Shown here in pieces: positions 18,379 through 27,024 of a stretch of 64,000 bases of DNA (its first letter is position 1; each line of letters opens with the position of its first letter). The DNA comes from JACDBE01 sp963714055. Lineage in GTDB: Bacteria; Actinomycetota; Acidimicrobiia; Spongiisociales; UBA5794. The notes under the pieces are model-generated. The model had not been told where the DNA came from. It did not search any database and saw only the letters and a list, made by a program, of their open reading frames with translations. The stretch is taken from the NCBI GenBank assembly GCA_963714055.1, contig OY970227.1:1-64000 (forward strand), in the 5' to 3' direction. The position numbers and the translations under genes are program-made.

Positions 18379-19349
18379 CGGACGGCTCCGCTGATCACGG
18401 TGAGCGGCGGATCGAACTCTTCGACGGTGATCTCGGCCAGCCCGGCCTCCTCCATCATCGCGACGAGATCGGCCCGAGCGTACGCGTTGCCGCCGGTTTC
18501 CAGCGCCATCATCAGATCGAAGAGGGGGCCGAAGGCACCCGGGCCCGAGTCCCCGGCGAAGTCGTTCACCACCACCCGCCCGCCGGGCCTGACCGCGCTC
18601 GCCGCCGCGGAGAGGACGCCGACCGCCGCCTCCCGGTCGAGGTCGTGGACCAGGTGGGACACCAAGGCGGCGTCCTGGGACCCTGCCGCCACCCCGCAAC
18701 TCGGGTGCGCCAGGACGTCGGATGCGATGACGGTGACCGGGACGCCGACGAGCCGGGGCTCGGCCCAGGCGACGACCTCGGGCAGGTCGACCAGGGTCAC
18801 CGTCGAGCCGGCTTCGGCGAGCAGGCGGCTGTAGGTCCCGAGGCCTCCGCCCACGTCGACGACCAGCCGGCCAGGCGCCAGGGCGGGCATCCCGGCCAGG
18901 TCCGGCCCCGTCCTCCGGGCAAGGACGTCGAGCGCCACGAGAAAGGCCTGCGCCTGGTCGGGCTCGGTGACCAGCCGTTGCCGCCACGGGGCGAGACGGG
19001 GCTGTCCGGTTCGCACCGTCTCCGCCAGGTCGAGCCAGGTAGCGGCGAAGAAGCCCTCCTTGTCCACCACGTGCCGAAGGTCACCGCTCGATCCCAGCTC
19101 GGCGGCGGCGAAGCCGGTGGCGAGGTACCCGCCGGGGACGCCCCTCGCCAACCCGATCGCCTCGATCGCGGCCAGCAGCTTGGCCAGGGCGGCTTCGGAG
19201 ACCTCGAGCGACGAGGCGAGCTGCGCCGGCGTCCGCGGCTCGGTGGGCGACAGGGCGTCGAACAGGCCGAGCCGGGTAGCGGCGGTCACCACGGCTGCCG
19301 GCTGGTACCCGGTGAGCACGTCGACGAGCTGGTGGATGGTTTCGATCAC
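18375..19349 (-). CDS. SAM-dependent O-methyltransferase-like protein
   Basis: 324 residues. The N-terminal dimerisation/winged-helix part (MIETIHQLVDVLTGYQPAAV, then AATRLGLFDALS) precedes a class I methyltransferase domain with motif I VVDVGGGLGTYSRLLAEA, TLVDLPEVV, and LVHDLDREAAVGVL. This is the layout of the acetylserotonin/caffeate O-methyltransferase family (PF00891-like). The usual catalytic His of that family may be the one in SHLVHD. It lies four bases after the flavoprotein gene and overlaps the regulator gene. Substrate unknown; a hydroxylated heterocycle would fit the context. Confidence 0.82.
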   Translation of the reverse strand: MIETIHQLVDVLTGYQPAAVVTAATRLGLFDALSPTEPRTPAQLASSLEVSEAALAKLLAAIEAIGLARGVPGGYLATGFAAAELGSSGDLRHVVDKEGFFAATWLDLAETVRTGQPRLAPWRQRLVTEPDQAQAFLVALDVLARRTGPDLAGMPALAPGRLVVDVGGGLGTYSRLLAEAGSTVTLVDLPEVVAWAEPRLVGVPVTVIASDVLAHPSCGVAAGSQDAALVSHLVHDLDREAAVGVLSAAASAVRPGGRVVVNDFAGDSGPGAFGPLFDLMMALETGGNAYARADLVAMMEEAGLAEITVEEFDPPLTVISGAVR

Positions 19350-19353
19350 GGGG

Positions 19354-20934
19354 TCACCTCCGCAGGGAGCGGTAGAGGTCGAGGGCGGCCTTCACCGAGG
19401 CGAGCCGCCCGCCACCGTCGCCTCGGGGTCGGGTCCCGTCGCGGTCGGCGATGAGGGCCTTGGCGGCGTCCCGCCCGGGGATCCCGGACAGCCCGCCGCC
19501 GGGATGGGTGCCGGCGCCCGACAGGTACAGCCAGGGAAGCGGGGTTCGGTGGCCGGCCAGCCCCGGTGGTCGCCACCCCATGGTCTGGTCGAGGGTGAGG
19601 TCGAGGTGGTTGGGGTTCCCGCTCTCGGATCCGAGGCGGGCCGACCAGTCCACCGGGGAGGTGACGGCGACGGCGGTGGCGTGGCTGCGCAGCTCGGTGC
19701 CGGTGATGGCGGCGAACCCGTCGAGGAGGAAGGCGGCGACGTGCCGCTCCAGGTCGGGTGACCACGGTCCGGCGGCCGGGTGGCGGGGAACGAAGGCCGA
19801 GACCCAGACGACGGCGCCTCCGGCGGGTGCCGCCGTCGGGTCGGTCTCCGACGGTGACGCCCACATGAACGCCGGACTGGTGGGCACCCGCCCGGCCAGG
19901 ATGTCGGCGTACGTGCGACGCAGCGAATCTGGATGCTCCTGGACCATCCAGATGGCCTCGGGTGCGGCGTCGATCGGTCCGAAGGACGGCCGATCGACAA
20001 GCGCCAGATCGACCTTGATCTCCCCGACGTTCAGGGCACCGTCGTGCGCCCGGGCGGCGGCTGCTGCCAGCACGGGATGGGGGTCGCTGAGCAGACCGGC
20101 GGTCCGGCGCACGTCGACCGAGGAGATCACCAGGTCGGTGTCCACCGAGGCACCACCCTCGAGCCGGATCCGGCGGCCGGTGCCGTTCTCCTCGATGGCG
20201 ACCACCCTCGATTCCAGCGCCAGCCGGCCCCCGGCAGCTTCCAGGGCGTCGACCAGCGCGGTGACCAGGGCGGCGGAACCGCCCCGGGGACGGCCCGGTG
20301 CGGTGCCGTGGGAGGCGGGGAGGAGGAGAGCGAGCGGTCCGGTGCCCGGCATGAAGGAAGGCACCTGTGAATGCGCCCCGTACATGGCGACGGCGCTGAT
20401 CAGGTGTGGATCGTCGAGGTACTCGGCGAGCACGGCGTCCGCCGAGGCGACCACGATCCGCATGAGGTCGTCGCCACCGGGCAGCCGGTGGAGCGCGGCG
20501 GCCAGCCCGGTGAGCGTCGGGGGTGTCTCGAACCCGTCGAGCAGGGTGTAGAGCGCCGACCCCGTCTTCATCAGGCGGCGGTAGCCGTCGACGTCACCGG
20601 TCGGCGCCAGGGCATCGGCGACCTCCCGCTCGTCGACGGGGAACACCAGGGTCGTACCGTCGCCGAAGGCGGCGCCGACGCCGATGCGACGACGGTGGTA
20701 GGTGAGCCCGTACTCGGCGAGACCGAGCTCGTCGGCGATGTCGAGGACCATGGAGTGGTCGACGGCTCCCCGCTCCAGGTAGTGCCCGCTGTCGAGGCGC
20801 TCGGTCCAGATGCAGCCCCCGGGCTCGGCGTTGGCCTCGAGGACGAGGACGTCGAGGCCGTGGCGGGCGAGCACGACGGCGGCGACCAGGCCGTTGTGGC
20901 CGGCACCGACGACGACTACGTCGTGGCGATCCAC
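19354..20934 (-). CDS. phytoene-desaturase-family FAD-dependent oxidoreductase
   Basis: 526 residues. The N-terminus has the dinucleotide-binding fold VVVGAGHNGLVAAVVLARHG with LEANAEPGG, and the C-terminus has LYLSGAGTHPGGGLSGIPGRDAA, the second FAD contact of CrtI-like enzymes. Members include carotenoid desaturases but also many uncharacterised flavoproteins, and no carotenoid genes occur here. I chose GTG 20934, which overlaps the upstream amidohydrolase by 19 bases and keeps the Rossmann motif near the start. In this cluster it could oxidise or saturate a ring, standing in for a missing dehydrogenase, but that is inference. Confidence 0.85.
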   Translation of the reverse strand: MDRHDVVVVGAGHNGLVAAVVLARHGLDVLVLEANAEPGGCIWTERLDSGHYLERGAVDHSMVLDIADELGLAEYGLTYHRRRIGVGAAFGDGTTLVFPVDEREVADALAPTGDVDGYRRLMKTGSALYTLLDGFETPPTLTGLAAALHRLPGGDDLMRIVVASADAVLAEYLDDPHLISAVAMYGAHSQVPSFMPGTGPLALLLPASHGTAPGRPRGGSAALVTALVDALEAAGGRLALESRVVAIEENGTGRRIRLEGGASVDTDLVISSVDVRRTAGLLSDPHPVLAAAAARAHDGALNVGEIKVDLALVDRPSFGPIDAAPEAIWMVQEHPDSLRRTYADILAGRVPTSPAFMWASPSETDPTAAPAGGAVVWVSAFVPRHPAAGPWSPDLERHVAAFLLDGFAAITGTELRSHATAVAVTSPVDWSARLGSESGNPNHLDLTLDQTMGWRPPGLAGHRTPLPWLYLSGAGTHPGGGLSGIPGRDAAKALIADRDGTRPRGDGGGRLASVKAALDLYRSLRR

Positions 20935-22292
20935 GAGAAACCCTTGTCGACCAATCCGGAGGCGACGGCGAGCTCGACGGCGAGCGGCCGGCACCGTTCG
21001 ATCTGCTCCCGCTCGTCGAGACGGGTGAGCGTCCCGTCGGCGACGAGCTGGGCGCCCTCGACCCACACGTCGCTGACCGTCCGCGGAGAGGAGGCGTACA
21101 CCAGCTGTTGGTAGGGGTCGTGGATGGCGGCGAGCTCGACGGTGCCGCCGAACAGCACGACGTCGGCGCGCTTGCCCGGTTCGAGCGAGCCGATGCGGTC
21201 GTCGAGGCCCAGGGCGGTGGCGCCTCCGATGGTGGCCATCTCGAGAGCGTCCCGTGCCGAGATGACGTTTGGGTCGGTGTGGTGGACCTTCTGGAGGAGG
21301 GCGGCCATCTTGGTGGCCTCGAGCATGTTCTGGCTGTCGTTGGACGCCGCCCCGTCGGTTCCCAACCCGACGCTGAGCCCCGCCGCCCGCAGCCGGGGGA
21401 CGGGGCACACTCCGGAACCGAGGATCATGTTGGCGACCGGGTTGTGGGCCACCGCCACCTCGTGCTCGACGAGGCGGCCGATGTCGGCCTCGGTGACCCA
21501 GACGACGTGGGCCCCGACCACGGCGACGTCGAACAGGCCGATGTGCTCGGCATGCTCAACGGTGCGACGACCCCAGCGTCCCGAGGCGGCGACGATCTCC
21601 TCGCGCACCTCGGCCAGGTGGGTGTGCACCGCCCACCCCCGGAGCCGGCACCGATCGATCCCGGCCTCGAGCAGCTCGTCGGTCTGGCCGAGAACGGTGC
21701 CGATGCCATAGCGGAAATCCACCAGTGGGGAGGCGCCGGCGGCGGCGGCCAGGTCGTCGTGCTCGGCCAGGATCTCGGCGACGGTCAGCGGCTCCATGTC
21801 GGTCGGGCCGTCCAGGCCGTTCTCGGCACCGAACGACACCACCCCGCGCAGCCCGGCGCGCTCCAGCCCGGCCACCACCCCCAGCGAGGCACGCGATCCG
21901 GGTGAGGAGTGGCAGAACATGTCGTTGACGGTGGTCACGCCGCTGTGCAGCAGCTCGATCGCCTTCAGGACGGTGCCCTCTTCCGCCATCTCCGCGGTCA
22001 GCCGTTCGCCGACCGGGGTGACGATCCGGCTGCCCCACTCGAAGAGGGTGAGCTCCGATCCCATCCCAGGGATCAACGCCTCGGAGAGGTGGGCGTGGGC
22101 GTTCACCAGCCCTGGGGTGACGATCCCGGTCCCGTCGCCGACGACGGCGGCCTCGGGGTGCCTCGCCCGCAGCTCCGGGTAAGGGCCGACGGCGATGATC
22201 AGGTCACCGTCGAGCAGCACCGCCCCGTCGGCGATGTCGCCGGCCGCCCCCATGGTGAGGACCCAGGCGCCGCGGACGAGCACTCCGGTCAT
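20916..22292 (-). CDS. metal-dependent amidohydrolase, deaminase/chlorohydrolase type
   Basis: 458 residues, intact paralogue of the gene at 16117. Metal ligands are in VNAHAHLSE (His66, His68), VHTHLAEVREE, GAHVVWV and GLGTDGAASND. It shares with the paralogue the blocks AHNPVxNMILxSGVCPV and NDxQxMLEAxKMAxLLQ. Chemistry should be hydrolytic deamination (or dehalogenation) of an aminated heterocycle such as a triazine, pyrimidine or purine derivative. ATGA overlap with the upstream aminotransferase gene; the stop lies 19 bases inside the flavoprotein gene. It is cytoplasmic, with no signal peptide. Confidence 0.9.
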   Translation of the reverse strand: MTGVLVRGAWVLTMGAAGDIADGAVLLDGDLIIAVGPYPELRARHPEAAVVGDGTGIVTPGLVNAHAHLSEALIPGMGSELTLFEWGSRIVTPVGERLTAEMAEEGTVLKAIELLHSGVTTVNDMFCHSSPGSRASLGVVAGLERAGLRGVVSFGAENGLDGPTDMEPLTVAEILAEHDDLAAAAGASPLVDFRYGIGTVLGQTDELLEAGIDRCRLRGWAVHTHLAEVREEIVAASGRWGRRTVEHAEHIGLFDVAVVGAHVVWVTEADIGRLVEHEVAVAHNPVANMILGSGVCPVPRLRAAGLSVGLGTDGAASNDSQNMLEATKMAALLQKVHHTDPNVISARDALEMATIGGATALGLDDRIGSLEPGKRADVVLFGGTVELAAIHDPYQQLVYASSPRTVSDVWVEGAQLVADGTLTRLDEREQIERCRPLAVELAVASGLVDKGFSWIATT

Positions 22293-23546
22293 GACGGTCG
22301 ACCCTGGTCGGCCAGTGCGCCCCGCAACGCACCGATCAATACGTCGATCTCGCCCTGCTCGACGATCAGCGGCGGGGCGATCCGGATGGTGCCGCTCGAG
22401 TTGAGCATCGAGCCGACGATGACGCCGCGGTCGGCGAGCAGGTCCACCAGCGGTTGGGCCAGCTCGTCGGGGGCGATGTCGACGGCGTACCACAGCCCGA
22501 TGCCGCGGATGTCGGTCACCCGGTCGGGGAACTGGTGGCGCACCGACTCCAGCTTGCGGCGCAGGTAGTCGCCCATCTCCCGCCCCCGCTCGATGAGCCC
22601 CTCGGACTCGATTACGTCGAAGGCGGCCACCGCGGCGGCGCAGGCGACCGGGTTGCCGCCGAAGGTGGTGAGGTGGGAGAGCGGCGGGTCGAGGAAGGTG
22701 TCGAAGATGGCCCGGCTGGAGAGAATCGCCCCGAGCGGGAGCCCGCCACCGAATGCCTTGGCCAGGGTGACGATGTCGGGCACGACGTCCCACTGCTGGA
22801 ACGAGAACCAGTGCCCGGCGCGGCCCATGGCGCCCTGGATCTCATCGGCGATGAGCAGCACCCCGCGTTCCGTGCACAGCCGTCGCAACCCGGGGAGGAA
22901 CTCGTCGGACGGGATCCGGACCCCGCCTTCGCCCTGGATCGGTTCGACGATCACCGCCGCCACCGTGTTCGTCCACGGCGGCGTCGACGGCGGCGAGGTC
23001 GTCGAAGGGCACGAACCGCACCCCCTCCAGCAGCGGCTCGAACGGCTTGCGGTACTCGTCCTTCCAGCTCACCGACAGCGACCCGAAGGTGCGACCGTGG
23101 AATCCCCGCTCGAAGGCGACGAACCCCGGCCTCCCGGTGTGCTTGCGGGCCAGCTTGAGGGCCCCCTCGTTGGCCTCGGTCCCCGTGCTGGTGAGGAAGG
23201 CGACGTCGAGGTCACCGGGGGCAACCCGTGCCAGACGCTCCGCTATCTCGACCTGCCCGGGCACCACGAAACGCCCGTAGACGTTGACGTGGGCGTACTT
23301 GCCCATCTGCTCACGCACCGCGGCGACGACCTTGGGATGGGAGTGGCCCACGTTGGACACGGCGATCCCGGAGATCATGTCGAGGTAGAGCCGGCCGTCG
23401 GCCATCTTCAGCGTGCAGCCCGACGCCTCGGCGACCACCAGCTCCTTGCGGCCAGGGATGGTCTGGGAGAGATGGGCGACGAACCCGTCGCGGAGCGCCT
23501 CGATGGCCTCGGCGGAGTGGGTCGGAGTCGTGGTGAGCCGGGTCAT
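22289..23546 (-). CDS. class III aminotransferase (frameshifted)
   Basis: PLP enzyme of the acetylornithine/4-aminobutyrate/beta-alanine aminotransferase class, about 419 residues. The N-terminal frame has MISGIAVSNVGHSHPKVV, FLTSTGTEANEGALKLAR and GFHGRTFGSLSVS. The C-terminal frame has VIVEPIQGEGG, LLIADEIQGAMGR and VTLAKAFGGGLPLGA with the PLP lysine, then HLTTFGGNPVACAAA. The frame breaks near 22965 (one base missing between VDAAVDE and TVAAVIVEP). ATG 23546 lies eight bases after the permease stop. In a pyrimidine-like pathway it would convert a beta-amino acid to the semialdehyde used by the aldehyde dehydrogenases. Confidence 0.88.
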
Positions 23547-23554
23547 CGCGCCCC

Positions 23555-24385
23555 TCAACCGTTGTCCCGGTCGAGGTGGTACCAGGGGATGGTGAGGCGC
23601 TCCAGCAGGACGATGAGCCCGAAGAAGCCGACCCCGAGCACCGACAGGGTGAAGATGATGGCGAACACCGCGTCGGTGTTCACCGCCCGGTTCTCCAGCA
23701 GTAGCAGGTACCCGAGGCCACCGCGCGCCCCCACCCACTCGCCGAAGACGGCGCCGAGGACGCTGAAGGTGGCGGCCACCTTGGCCCCGGTGAAGACGTA
23801 GGGCAGCGCCACCGGGATCCTGACCTCGCGGAAGATCCTGCCCTTGCCCGCCCCGAACGAGCGCACCAGCTTCACCATCTCGGGATCGACCGATCGCAGC
23901 CCGTCGGCGGTCGCCACCGCCACCGGGAAGAACACGATGAGAGCCACCACGATCACCTTGGGGAGGAGGCTGAACCCGAACCAGATGACCAGCACCGCGG
24001 CCACGGCCGGGATCGGGATCGTCTGGCTGACGATCAGCCAGGGGTAGACGGCGGAGCGCACCGTCGTGGAGTAGGTGAGCAGGATCCCGAGGGCGACGCC
24101 CACCATGGTGCCGGCGACGAACCCGAGGACCATCTCGAGGAGGGTGATGGCGGCGTTGCGCAGGATCTCCGCCGGGTCGGCGAAGAAGGCGGCGATCACG
24201 TCGGAGGGCGCCGGGAACAGCCGCTCGTCGGCGTCGAACACGATCGTGGCCAGCTCCCAGGCGACGACGACGAGCAGCCCGAAGACGACCGCCGGGACGA
24301 GCCGGCGCAGGGCGGTGGCCCCGCGTCCAGGTGCGTCTGGCTCGGGGGCGAGCAGCTCGAGCTCGGGTCGGGTCTCGGGAGTCAT
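23555..24385 (-). CDS. ABC transporter permease, taurine/thiamine-precursor type
   Basis: 276 residues with about six membrane segments. After a cytoplasmic, acidic N-terminus come VPAVVFGLLVVVAWELATIV and later segments, and the EAA-like loop SFGAGKGRIFREVRIPVALP. It is a paralogue of the permease at 13092. ATGA overlap with the ATPase gene upstream. With the ATPase at 24382 and the lipoprotein at 25223 it forms a second complete importer. Confidence 0.92.
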   Translation of the reverse strand: MTPETRPELELLAPEPDAPGRGATALRRLVPAVVFGLLVVVAWELATIVFDADERLFPAPSDVIAAFFADPAEILRNAAITLLEMVLGFVAGTMVGVALGILLTYSTTVRSAVYPWLIVSQTIPIPAVAAVLVIWFGFSLLPKVIVVALIVFFPVAVATADGLRSVDPEMVKLVRSFGAGKGRIFREVRIPVALPYVFTGAKVAATFSVLGAVFGEWVGARGGLGYLLLLENRAVNTDAVFAIIFTLSVLGVGFFGLIVLLERLTIPWYHLDRDNG

Positions 24386-25158
24386 GCCGGCGCCTCATCC
24401 GGGTGGATGTGGGCGAGCGCCCGCCGCTTGAGGTCGGCGAACTCGGGGGCGAGAACCACCTCGTACGGCCGGGGGCGGGGGAGCACAACGTCGATGACGG
24501 TGGCGACCGCGGCGGGTCGGGAGCTGAGCACGTACACCCGGTCGGAGAGGCGGATCGCCTCGTCGACGTCGTGGGTGATGAACAGCACGGCGGCGGCGCT
24601 CTCCTGCCAGATGTCGAGCAGCCACGCCTGCATCTGGAGGCGGGTGAGGGAGTCGAGCGCCCCGAACGGCTCGTCGAGCAGCAGGATGTCGTCGCCGGAG
24701 AGGAAGGTCCGTGCCAGGGCGGCGCGCTGGCGCATGCCCCCCGACAGCTGACTGGGATAGTGGTCGACGAACTCGGCGAGCCCGAACCGTCCCAGGATCT
24801 CAATCGCTTGCCGCCGGGCCTCCCGGCGGGGCGTGCCCTTCACCACCCGACCCAAGGCCACGTTGTCGGCGACCTTCTTCCACGGCATCAGCAGGTCGCG
24901 CTGCGGCATGTAGCCGCTCCGTCCCAGCCTTTCCGGGCTGCCGTCGATGTGCACGATCCCCTCGGAGGGCTCGTCCAGCCCGGCGATGATGTTGAACAGC
25001 GTCGACTTCCCGCACCCGCTGGGGCCGAGCACGCTGACGAACTCGTGGCGGCCCACGGCGATGTCGACCCGGTCGAGCACCGGCATCGTGCGCCCGCCCC
25101 GGCCGAACGCCTTGGACACACCTCGGGCATCGATCCGGGGGAGTAATTGGTCGATCAT
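24382..25158 (-). CDS. ABC transporter ATPase, nitrate/sulfonate/taurine type
   Basis: 258 residues. Walker A GPSGCGKST, Q-loop region YMPQRDLLMPWKKV, signature LSGGMRQRAALARTF, Walker B ILLLDEPFGALD and switch ITHDVDEAI are all intact. The SsuB/ThiZ-type LMPW motif recurs. ATG 25158 is the only sensible start, 64 bases after the binding-protein gene. It couples to the permease by ATGA overlap. Confidence 0.93.
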   Translation of the reverse strand: MIDQLLPRIDARGVSKAFGRGGRTMPVLDRVDIAVGRHEFVSVLGPSGCGKSTLFNIIAGLDEPSEGIVHIDGSPERLGRSGYMPQRDLLMPWKKVADNVALGRVVKGTPRREARRQAIEILGRFGLAEFVDHYPSQLSGGMRQRAALARTFLSGDDILLLDEPFGALDSLTRLQMQAWLLDIWQESAAAVLFITHDVDEAIRLSDRVYVLSSRPAAVATVIDVVLPRPRPYEVVLAPEFADLKRRALAHIHPDEAPA

Positions 25159-25222
25159 GGTCCTGTCCGCCGGACCGGAGAGCCGACGTCGGTGTCGACC
25201 CTCCAGCCCGACCTGGTGATCG

Positions 25223-26338
25223 TCACGGCATGAATTGGGTGGTGAGCAGGCCCTCGGGCTTCGACTCCAGGATCCCCTCGCCGGTGGCCCACTCCAGGTA
25301 TTCGTCGAAGGCGGCCTCGTCGAGCGTTCCGAAGTTGCCGTCGGCCCCGAGGAAGTAGGGCTCGACATTGGCGAACTCCGCAGAGGCGAACTCCACGTCG
25401 ATGCCGTCGGCGTTGTCGGAGAGGTTCTGCACGGCGGCGTCGGGGTCGTCGAGGGCGAAGGCGTAGCCGCGGGCGACGGCGTCGTAGAAGGCCTGCAGCA
25501 TCTCGCCCTCTTCGGCGACCCTGGTCTCGGAGGCGAAGAACACCAGCTCCGGGTAGGGCGGAGCCCCGAACTCGTCGGCGCGCCACACCACCGGGGTCTC
25601 TCCCTCGAGCTCGAGCACCACCGCCTCGGCGCTCCAGAACCCGATGGCGGCGTCCACCGTCTGGCCGATGAGGTTGCCGACGGCATCGAACCCGATGGTG
25701 ATGAACTCCACCGAGTCCGGGTCGACTCCGGACGACTCCAAGATGAACCGGGCGATCGCCTCGTCCGAGGGGACACCGGTGACGCCGATGGTTGAGTCGG
25801 CGAGCTCCGACGGGTCGGTGACGCCGATGGCTTCGGTCGACATCAGTGCGCCGAGCGGGACCTGCTCCAGCGCCATGAAGACCTGGATCTCCTCGCCCTG
25901 GGCGCGCAGCGACGCCACGTCGGCCACCGGGGCGATGCCGATGGTGGCCTGGTCGGCGACGACCAGCCGGAGGGTGTCGGCCGACGACGTGGGCGGCTGG
26001 ATGTCCACGTTCAGGTTCGCCTCCTCGAAGTAGCCCTCGGCGAGGGCTGAGTAGATCCCGGCGTGGATCCCCCCGGGGACGAAGTCGAGGATCAGCGAGA
26101 TGTCGGTCATCTCGGGCATGACGGCGAACTCGTCGCCACCGGCCGTTGTGGAGGTTGCTCCACCGACCGTGGTGGATGTTCCCCCACTCGCCGCCGGCGC
26201 CGTGGTGGACGCTCCGGCTGCCGCCGTCGTCACCGCCGCTTCGGTGGTCGCCGTGTCGTCGTCGTCGCCGCCGCAGGCGGCGACGAGAAGGGTGAGGGCT
26301 CCGAGGAGCCCGACGAGCTTGATCAGCCTCGGATTCAT
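25223..26338 (-). CDS. NMT1/THI5-like ABC substrate-binding lipoprotein
   Basis: 371 residues. The signal peptide and lipobox LLVAAC (Cys22) are followed by GGDDDDTAT and a Thr/Ser/Ala/Gly linker to about residue 68. The mature domain opens LILDFVPGGIHAGIYSALAE and GYFEEANLNVDIQP, the pattern of THI5/NMT1-type proteins that bind thiamine pyrimidine, riboflavin and related ring precursors; GIAPVADVASLRAQGEEIQV and STIGVTGVPSDEA are also typical. This is the best hint in the window that the imported compound is a small aromatic nitrogen heterocycle. ATG 26338 follows AGGAGAG (26345-26339). Confidence 0.9.
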   Translation of the reverse strand: MNPRLIKLVGLLGALTLLVAACGGDDDDTATTEAAVTTAAAGASTTAPAASGGTSTTVGGATSTTAGGDEFAVMPEMTDISLILDFVPGGIHAGIYSALAEGYFEEANLNVDIQPPTSSADTLRLVVADQATIGIAPVADVASLRAQGEEIQVFMALEQVPLGALMSTEAIGVTDPSELADSTIGVTGVPSDEAIARFILESSGVDPDSVEFITIGFDAVGNLIGQTVDAAIGFWSAEAVVLELEGETPVVWRADEFGAPPYPELVFFASETRVAEEGEMLQAFYDAVARGYAFALDDPDAAVQNLSDNADGIDVEFASAEFANVEPYFLGADGNFGTLDEAAFDEYLEWATGEGILESKPEGLLTTQFMP

Positions 26339-26354
26339 GTGCTCTCCTTGTCGG

Positions 26355-27024
26355 TCACGGTGTCGTGGTGTCGCCGAAGCGGGCTTCGAACCAGTTGACG
26401 GCTCGGGTCAGCTCGGGGTCGGTGTGCTCGAGGCGCCGCGCCCAGGTCGAGGCGTCGCCGGGCGGCGCCGCCGTCGACCGGGTGGCGACCCGGGCGCGTT
26501 CTTCCAGGAAGTACAGACGGGTGGCCGCCTCGACAGGGTCTCGTCCCACGGCGAGCGCCCCGTTGGCGCGGAGGATCAGCGAGGCGGCGCTCCCGAGTGC
26601 ACCGGCCACCTTCGCCGCTCGATCGGGAGTCGTCACCAACTCCATGTCGTCGTGGACCCGGACGGGGTGGCCGGCGAGCGCACCGAGGCCGTGGAGCAGG
26701 GGGAGGTCGTCGTCACCGATTCCCCAATCGACGACGTAGGGCGGATGGCCCCGGCAGATGCCGCCCACGTCGGGTCGGGCGGCGTACACCGCGGCATGGA
26801 GCGGGGTTTCCAGCGGCGCCAGGTCGACGGGTCCCCCCGCCGGGCCCGTCTCCAGGTCGACGATCGACGACGCTCTCGGCGGTGGCGCCGAGCATCGGCG
26901 CCACGCTGGTGATGGCGAACCCGGATGCGGTGCGGGCGGACACGTGCCCGAACGCCTCGACGAGACCGGCTCGCGACAGCATCCGGGCTACCCGGGCCAC
27001 CTCGGTGCGGACGTCCTCGGTCAC
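26355..27024 (-). CDS. class II aldolase/adducin-family protein (frameshifted)
   Basis: About 222 residues, zinc-dependent aldolase or decarboxylase fold (AraD/FucA family). The first frame, from GTG 27024, reads TEVARVARMLSRAGLVEAFG and HVSARTASGFAITSVAP. After a single-base break near 26870 the second frame reads SSIVDLETGP, then LHAAVYAARPDVGGICRGHP with the metal-binding histidines. The start overlaps the aldehyde dehydrogenase stop (GTGA), which sets it firmly in the operon. It could cleave or decarboxylate a ring-opened intermediate; the substrate cannot be read. Confidence 0.83.

Noticed and set aside
15472..18834. 1120-codon plus-strand frame
   Set aside because: Only its middle (16117 to about 16911) encodes the amidohydrolase; the rest runs out of frame through the nitrilase gene and antisense to the GntR and methyltransferase genes.
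19451..21905. Several plus-strand frames opposite the flavoprotein and amidohydrolase genes
   Set aside because: Shadows of two intact minus-strand genes with recognised active sites.
20916..23546. Idea that the CrtI-like gene belongs to carotenoid biosynthesis
   Set aside because: No phytoene synthase, cyclase or prenyl synthase is nearby; all neighbours are nitrogen-compound catabolism genes.
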